Shown one piece after another: positions 9,129-13,632 of a DNA stretch of 13,632 nucleotides (positions are counted from its first letter, which is position 1; every line of letters begins with the position of its first letter). A program made the translations under genes and the position numbers. The DNA is from Euperipatoides rowelli (Eukaryota > Onychophora > Udeonychophora > Euonychophora > Peripatopsidae): NCBI GenBank assembly GCA_003024985.2, contig PXIH01S0001643.1. One strand, written 5' to 3'. A model generated the notes under the pieces. The model was not told the origin of the DNA, made no database searches, and saw only the letters and a program-made list of their open reading frames with translations.

Positions 9129-9672
9129 CTCCTAGACAACACCAAGCTTCATATCCTAATTAGTGGAGTGGAGGATAGGGTGGTGATGTCACCACTAGAC
9201 ACCATAAGCTTCATATCCTCGTCAGTAGAGGGTATGGTGGTGAGTTCACTCCTAGACACCACCAAGCTTTATATCCTCAGCAGTGGAGTGGAGGAGGGTA
9301 AAGTGGTGATGTCTCTCCTAGACACTGCCAAGCTTCATATCCTCATCAGTGGAGTGGAGGGTACGGTGGAGATGATGTCACTGCTACACACCAGAAGTTT
9401 AATTTTCTCTTCAGTGGACTAGAGGGTAGTATGATGATATCACTCTTTCACACCACCATACTTCATATCACCAGTGGAGTGCAAGATTTGGTGGTGATGT
9501 CTAATCCTAAACATTGTCAATCATAATATTCTTGTCAGTGTAGTAGAGGATAGGGAAGTGATTTCCCTCCTAGACACCAACACCTTCCATATCCCCATCA
9601 GTGAAGTGGAGGATATGGCGGTGATATCACTGCCGGGCACCACCAACTACGCATCATCAGTAGATGGGGGTG
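9129..9672 (+). repeat. Minisatellite, right part (about 9 units)
   Basis: The same unit as at 7163-7994 resumes directly after the target duplication and runs in the same orientation. Anchors lie near 9131, 9190, 9251, 9317, 9385, 9445, 9505, 9568 and 9630. Units near the right end (for example CTTTCACACCACCATAC and GCCGGGCACCACC) are more diverged than those near the insertion, as expected at an array edge. The array ends around 9672 at GGTGCGGAG. Confidence 0.94.
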
Positions 9673-10095
9673 CGGAGAACTGTTAAATACTGTTGTTCTG
9701 TATTTATAACCACTATCTGCATATAAGTCTTGGTTTAATAAAATGTTTGTGGGATCAGATTCCAATAACAGAATGTTTCTTTTTTGGCTACTCAGGAGTT
9801 AAAATAAAAATACATTTTCTACTGGATACTCTGGTACGATATTACATTATGAGAACATTTGTAGAGCAATGTCTTTTGGAGTATTCATATTATTCTTTTC
9901 AGCTGAAGGGGTATTTTTTAAAAAATGTTGTCAACCACTTCTCTACAGTTGCATTATTACATTGTTGTTGTCACATAACAACCAAATATTAAAAACATCT
10001 AGGAAGGGGGTCCTTGAATCAAAAAATCTACAATAAATAATAAATTTTACGAAAATAACATTCTATATAGTATACTAATTGGAATGAGAATCATT
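9673..10095. other. Unique AT-rich DNA with an unsupported 99-codon frame
   Basis: The only notable reading frame is 9693-9992 on the plus strand (99 codons). It is rich in Phe, Tyr, Cys and Leu, has no motif I recognise, no flanking transcription signals and no paralogue in the window. Pyrimidine-AG sequences that could act as acceptors occur (TTCTTTTCAG ending at 9902), but no matching gene structure is seen. I regard the frame as chance. Confidence 0.55.
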
Positions 10096-10208
10096 TTCCA
10101 AAGCCAGCAACTTTCCGAAGCCAGTAACAGTACCTTCTAACGTGCTTAAAACATTAGAAACTTATAATCGTGTTCCGAAGCCATGTTCCGAAGCTGTGTT
10201 CCAAAGCC
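10096..10208 (+). repeat. Dispersed and tandem TTCCGAAGCC repeats
   Basis: TTCCRAAGCC-type decamers start at 10096, 10113, 10173, 10186 and 10199; the last three are 13 bp apart. Two carry a longer shared tail, CCAGTAACAG or CCACTAACAG, followed within about 40 bp by TTAGAAACT, so 10113-10168 and 10199-10234 look like diverged copies of one longer unit. No function is apparent. Confidence 0.75.
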
Positions 10209-10238
10209 ACTAACAGCGCCAGTTAGAAACTATGATAA

Positions 10239-10271
10239 CCCCCCCCCCCCAAAAAAAAAAAAAAAAAAAAA
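10239..10271. repeat. C12 followed by A21
   Basis: Twelve C are followed directly by 21 A. Read on the minus strand this is a T-run followed by a G-run, the same arrangement as at 1447, 5894 and 11999. No inverted termini were found around it. Confidence 0.92.
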
Positions 10272-11889
10272 CACTTGGCTAAATGTATAATAATAATAAG
10301 TAGTTACATAGATAGTAGTGTCATATGGCTTAATGTCCGTATAATAGGCTTAAAAGATCTAGTGTTATTTCATTTTGTGTATACATCTTTTGTTTTATTT
10401 CATAATGTAATTTATGGCATGTGAAACATTTTTTTAGATGTATTTATTATTATTATTATTATTTATTTGGGTACCCTACTCAAATCCTTTTTTCCAGTCC
10501 TAGTATAAAGTATATACTGTGCATATTTAGTTGATTTTTATTATTATTTTTTAAGAAAAAAATACCCGTTCAGTGTTTGCATTATACATGAAATGTGGGT
10601 TTTTTTTAAAATGATAAAATAATGAATAGGTACCGTACTCTTATTTTTTTTTTAGAAATATATTATTTAAAATTTCCTAATACAACTTTGACTCATATAT
10701 TTATGAAAACTAACTTTATTAGGACGGAATATTTGTAATCACTTTTTGATTGTCACACACCAATGGAGAGGATTTCTAATAGCATAGTGGAGCAGACATT
10801 ATACTACTGGAATAGCCCATTTTAGCCCAATTCCATTTTAGAGCCATGGATCCGCCGGGATGCCAAGTTTTATATTTATTTGGGTTTGATAAGCATTCAC
10901 ATTAATTAAAAACTTTAACTTTAAATAATAATAATAATATTAATATTGTAATAATAGTATTAAATAAGCTTTGATTTTTATGATAAAGATAATGATTGGC
11001 AATAATTATACTACAGTATTATATACGAATCACTATTGCAATTTATCTTCGAGATTATTATATACATTTATATTTTAACTTAACATTAATATAAAGTTCT
11101 TAAACTATATGTTATAAATTGCTTATATTATTGAATAATTTATGGCAATTAATTCTAAGTAAGTAGGCTTGCAGATTTCTGATAGGAGAATGATTAATCA
11201 AGTGCTGCCCTCTAGAGTTATTTTATAATATTTCATGATTTATGTTATTTTTTTTTTAATTTGACTTATTTTAAGAAACAGTATCCTTCTTTTCTATCCC
11301 TCTCTAAAATCAATTCTTAAAAAAAAACAAATCTCTAATTAGAAGTTATTTTTAATGATAAAAGGACAATTAAACACTCTCTCCAGTCGGTTAAATACAT
11401 AAATTATAATAAAAATTTAGATATTCAGTTATAGACTATTTATTTTATTTTTGTTGCAAGATAAGGATATACTTCCAATGCTTCTTAGAATGGTGAATTT
11501 TGCTGCTTTAATATTACCTCAGCTTTCCTACAAGATTACTCCATCCTGATTATTATACAGTATAATGATATGCTATTTAAAATAAAACATATGAAAAACA
11601 AATAAGAAGTATTTGGGTTTTTTTTTTTTTTTTAATGTAAATGTTTGCTTGGTATAAGGTAATAAGAAAAAAATAGTAAATTTGTTTGGTTTAATTTCCT
11701 TTTTTTTTTTGCCTATTAAATAATTATTTTATCCTAATTTAAATAAATTAATGTTAATGTGCTTGCTTAAAACCCAACTGTATAGATATTAATGTAAACC
11801 CTTTGACCAGCAGTCGCCAACTGCCAGTGTGCAGACTATCCCACCTGTGATCATATAAAAATCAACCTTGTCAAGCAAATAGTTAGGCA
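10272..11889. other. AT-rich DNA with short microsatellites, no gene seen
   Basis: It holds an (ATT)n microsatellite at about 10444-10463, an (AAT)n run at about 10925-10939, long T-runs (for example 11619-11633 and 11700-11710) and AT-only stretches. A TAGCATAGTGG sequence near 10780 matches a pol III box A, but no box B or tRNA fold follows. No coding frame is supported. Confidence 0.65.
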
Positions 11890-11897
11890 GTCACAGG

Positions 11898-12198
11898 AAG
11901 GGCCCCATATCGTAATCTGGGCCCCCGGGCCTGGAAATCCAGGCGGAACCCATATATATTTTTGATGAGCTTTTCTGTGCTCATAAAAATTTGATAAGTT
12001 TTTTTTTTTTTTTTTTTTGGGGGGGGGATGGGCATATGGGCATTTTGTTTACCTTTGTAATGCCTACTCCCCACCCATACATATCACCTTTGGTCATAAC
12101 TATGTATTTCTTATGCAGTTTCTTCATACACTGGGTCCCACTGGCCCTGGGCTTCGGGACTAAAGCCACATCCAACTCCCTCCTATGTGAGGACCCTT
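11898..12198. mobile_element. Probable short non-autonomous DNA transposon, 301 bp
   Basis: GTCACAGG occurs at 11890-11897 and again at 12199-12206, a perfect 8-bp direct repeat that would fit a hAT- or P-type target duplication. Between them, the left end AAGGGCCCC and the inverse of the right end AAGGGTCCT agree at seven of nine positions, and both ends continue into GC-rich DNA (GGGCCCCCGGGCC on the left, CCCTGGGCTTCGGG on the right). This sharply contrasts with the AT-rich surroundings. A T20G9 tract lies inside (11999-12027), and a CCTGGAAATCCAGG palindrome lies near the left end. Reading frames here are short and low-complexity. The short termini make the family uncertain. Confidence 0.6.
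11999..12027. repeat. T20 followed by G9
   Basis: Twenty T are followed directly by nine G inside the 301-bp element. It has the same T-then-G arrangement as the tract inside the hAT-like MITE at 5894-5916. Confidence 0.92.
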
Positions 12199-12206
12199 GT
12201 CACAGG

Positions 12207-12450
12207 AATAACTTTTAATAATGAAGACAAAAAGAGTCACATTTACTAATAAATATTACTTAACATTATCAAATGGAAGACAGCACTAAACATGGACAAT
12301 AATAAACTTGTTTTTTAACAAAGTCATTAATTCAGTTCAATTTTATTAGTCTATTAAATAAATCAATAAGAAACAAATATTACAATAGTAAGGTACTGTA
12401 TGACAAGTTATAAAATTTACAGATCATAACAAATCAAACTATAATAACAC
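12207..12450. other. AT-rich DNA, probably including the 3' untranslated end of the minus-strand retrotransposon
   Basis: On the minus strand, the decayed retrotransposon frame ends at 12451, and an AATAAA motif lies about 100 bases further on (plus-strand 12342-12347). This suggests its 3' untranslated region reaches about 12320. No clear poly-A tail or terminal tandem repeat and no target duplication could be identified, so the end point is a guess. Confidence 0.4.
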
Positions 12451-13024
12451 TTAGAATATCATAATTATTACATATTTACATAGTAGATCAATATTTACTT
12501 TATCTTTCAAACAATCAGGCAAACCATTATAAAATTTAATCCCATTATTTATAGTTCCCTTTTTATATATCGATAGTCTATATGGTTTTAATATATAGTT
12601 TTTCTCTACCTATGGTATTATAAGTATGTATATCACTGTTCTTATCAAATCTATAACATTTTTCTTAAATATATATCAGACACTTATATACATAAGGAGA
12701 CGGGAGTGTCAGTATTTTAATGATTTTTGAATAAATTCCTACAGGATTTTCTCCTACCACCACACATGATATTCTTATTGCTTTCTTCTGAATCAAGAAC
12801 TAATTTAAACAATGTTCTGAGCTACCCCATAGCAACGATCCATATCTTAAATAGGATTCAAATTGAACAAAGTATAAAGTTTTAACTGTCTCTAAATTAG
12901 TCATCTCTATTAAAATTCTAAGACCAAAAAAATACAGAGCTAAGTTTTGTATATGAATTTTAAAGCTCAAACTCTCATCAACATCAATAGCCAGAAATCT
13001 GTAGTTTTTGTATAAAAAAATCAA
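12451..13024 (-). pseudogene. Decayed 3' end of a non-LTR retrotransposon ORF2 (jockey/CR1-like)
   Basis: The minus strand from 13024 reads as the region after the catalytic core of a non-LTR reverse transcriptase: YRFLAIDVDESLSF (the usual FLG-x-x-IDxxLSW), then NLETVKTLYF and YLRYGSLLWGSS. In the same frame past a TAG (12800-12802) come IQKKAIRI, KILTLPSPYVYKC, a TAA (12665-12667) and HTYNTIGREKLYI. After one frameshift near 12590 comes PYRLSIYKKG, then GIKFYNGLPDCLKD, ending at TAA 12451-12453. This order (QKKAIRI, LTLPSLYIYEC, HxYNTR, HRLSIYKKG, GIKxYNxLP) is characteristic of jockey/CR1-type elements. The polymerase and endonuclease parts are not seen upstream. With two stops and a frameshift it is a dead 5'-truncated copy. 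Confidence 0.85.
12970..12993. repeat. 24-bp direct repeat, copy 1 (inside the retrotransposon relic)
   Basis: The segment starting AACTCTCATCAA and ending CAATAGCCA is identical, base for base and in the same orientation, to 13428-13451, 458 bp away. Here it encodes the IDVDES part of the minus-strand retrotransposon frame. Confidence 0.95.
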
Positions 13025-13367
13025 AAATCAATTTTAGATCCAATCCTATATAATGCATAAAATGATGTTGGCATCTGTTATTCGTGTTTATGTAACAAGA
13101 TTTATCATAAATATGATTGCTGACCCACTACCTTATGCCTAGTTTTTTACCAAAACTACTTCTGCTAAATGTCAAGAAACACCTGACAGCATCCACTAAT
13201 GAAATGATGCTTGCTCCAAAATTTAAATATTCTTGCTGACATGATTCCTTTTTGAAGTACTACTCCTGAGTGAAAACATTGTCAGTGGTTGAAGTTTCCA
13301 ACATCAAAAGTCAGCGACTTTTATAATTTTTCAAACTTTTTTCACTAGCATTTATTGTCATGGTTAC
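13025..13367. other. No recognisable gene or repeat
   Basis: This lies just upstream (in minus-strand sense) of the retrotransposon relic, where the reverse-transcriptase core would be expected, but I cannot read such motifs in any frame. It could be badly decayed element sequence or unrelated host DNA. TTATTCGTGTTTATGTAACA near 13079 weakly resembles TTATTTCATATTCATGTAAC at 13462, hinting at a common origin, but this is too short to rely on. Confidence 0.5.
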
Positions 13368-13419
13368 CAGCGCCATAGCTAGAGAATTTTAACAGTGGCG
13401 GTGGGGGAGGGGGAGGAGA
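13368..13419 (+). mobile_element. Possible solitary hAT-like terminus followed by a G-rich tract
   Basis: CAGCGCCATAGCTAGAG at 13368 resembles the CAG-G/C-GGCGTAGCTAG termini common in hAT-type MITEs. About 25 bp on, GGCGGTGGGGGAGGGGGAGG follows (13397-13416), like the G-rich block just inside the termini of the 333-bp element at 5874. No inverse partner terminus or 8-bp target duplication was found in the window, so it is either a broken end or chance. Confidence 0.3.
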
Positions 13420-13427
13420 AATTTCCC

Positions 13428-13451
13428 AACTCTCATCAACATCAATAGCCA
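13428..13451. repeat. 24-bp direct repeat, copy 2 (beside the plus-strand reverse transcriptase)
   Basis: It is identical to 12970-12993. On both sides the similarity stops abruptly: G-rich terminus-like DNA lies to the left and the plus-strand reverse-transcriptase fragment to the right. Confidence 0.95.
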
Positions 13452-13453
13452 AA

Positions 13454-13632
13454 AATAATATTATTTCATATTCATGTAACAATGGCATCCCTCAAGAATC
13501 TATTCTAAGTTCTTTATTATTCATTATTCTCTCAAATGATATAGCNAAAGATTTAGCCAACCGGTACAAATTTATTGACGATCTTTCAGTTGTTTGCTCG
13601 GGTTCTACTGTTTCACTTGAAGCTCAATTACT
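13454..13632 (+). pseudogene. Reverse-transcriptase fragment of a non-LTR retrotransposon, cut by the window end
   Basis: The plus-strand frame from 13454 runs open for 59 codons to the edge. Residues 11-16 are GIPQES, corresponding to the conserved G(V/I)PQGS of non-LTR reverse transcriptases, followed by ILSSLLFIILSNDIA (usual LGPLLFxxxINDI). Residues 36-47 are NRYKFIDDLSVV, with FIDD (13571-13582) as the F/Y-x-DD catalytic box. The Gly to Glu change in the first motif and missing upstream domains suggest a decayed or truncated copy, although no stop is seen here. An N at 13546 falls in an Ala codon. It points away from the minus-strand relic at 12451-13024, so the two are separate insertions or rearranged pieces. 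Confidence 0.85.

Noticed and set aside
8000-9163. Two short frames inside the 1134-bp element
   Set aside because: Both are translations of AT-rich subterminal repeats, with no transposase motifs (no hAT dimerisation region or catalytic residues).
7311-9422. Several 60-111-codon frames with LLDTTKLHILISGVEG repeats
   Set aside because: They are translations of the minisatellite. Indels change the frame every few units, and one of them begins inside the hAT-like element, so they are not a gene as they stand.
9693-9992. 99-codon open frame on the plus strand
   Set aside because: No recognisable domain, composition as expected from AT-rich DNA, no transcription or splice context and no similarity to anything else in the window.
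10765-10850. Possible tRNA or tRNA-derived SINE (box A-like TAGCATAGTGG)
   Set aside because: No box B (GGTTCGANTCC) at the right distance, no cloverleaf and no terminal A-rich tail.
11883-12218. Overlapping short frames on both strands
   Set aside because: All are created by the T20G9 tract and GC-rich ends of the 301-bp element, giving low-complexity Lys/Pro or Phe/Gly runs.
13025-13367. Reverse-transcriptase core upstream of the minus-strand relic
   Set aside because: I tried to read the FADD-type box and flanking motifs on the minus strand and found none.

Overview
This is a gene-poor, strongly AT-rich stretch of a eukaryotic nuclear genome, most likely an invertebrate animal. The reasons are the absence of any long intact reading frame, the presence of hAT-type non-autonomous DNA transposons with 8-bp target-site duplications, relics of non-LTR (jockey/CR1-like) retrotransposons, abundant homopolymer tracts and several minisatellites. 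Nothing here looks bacterial or archaeal: there are no operons, ribosome-binding sites, rRNA or CRISPR. The species cannot be fixed from the sequence. An AT-rich aquatic invertebrate such as a cnidarian would fit, but that is inference only.

Layout. Positions 1-545 hold a 115-bp tandem repeat that continues beyond the left edge. Each unit can be read as a 78-nt open exon plus a 37-nt intron with GT...AG ends, and the last copy runs on into a unique open stretch to 675. Positions 676-3028 are featureless AT-rich DNA with one T/G homopolymer tract. Positions 3029-4704 hold a short-period array (about 21 bp, AGTACCGTAATACAG plus a T-run), split into two halves by an inserted element with inverted termini (about 3473-4265), which itself contains a 176-bp fold-back structure. 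Positions 4705-5865 are mostly plain AT-rich DNA. A 333-bp hAT-like MITE lies at 5874-6206, followed by plain AT-rich DNA to about 7162.

Positions 7163-9670 hold a second minisatellite (units of about 55-66 bp, about 23 units), split exactly within one unit by a 1134-bp hAT-like non-autonomous element at 7995-9128 with a perfect 8-bp target-site duplication. Short TTCCGAAGCC repeats and a C12A21 tract lie at 10096-10271, followed by AT-rich DNA with ATT/AAT microsatellites. A probable third short DNA transposon lies at 11898-12198. The right end carries a decayed 3' end of a non-LTR retrotransposon on the minus strand (12451-13024) and, pointing the other way, a reverse-transcriptase fragment (13454 to the window edge). 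A 24-bp piece of the first is repeated next to the second.

No protein-coding gene can be called with confidence. The window is an accumulation of repeats within repeats. Two independent satellite arrays have each been opened by a transposon, and rejoining the flanks restores a normal repeat unit in both cases. The least ordinary signal is the 115-bp array at the left edge, whose units have the anatomy of tandemly duplicated, phase-matched small exons separated by 37-nt introns.
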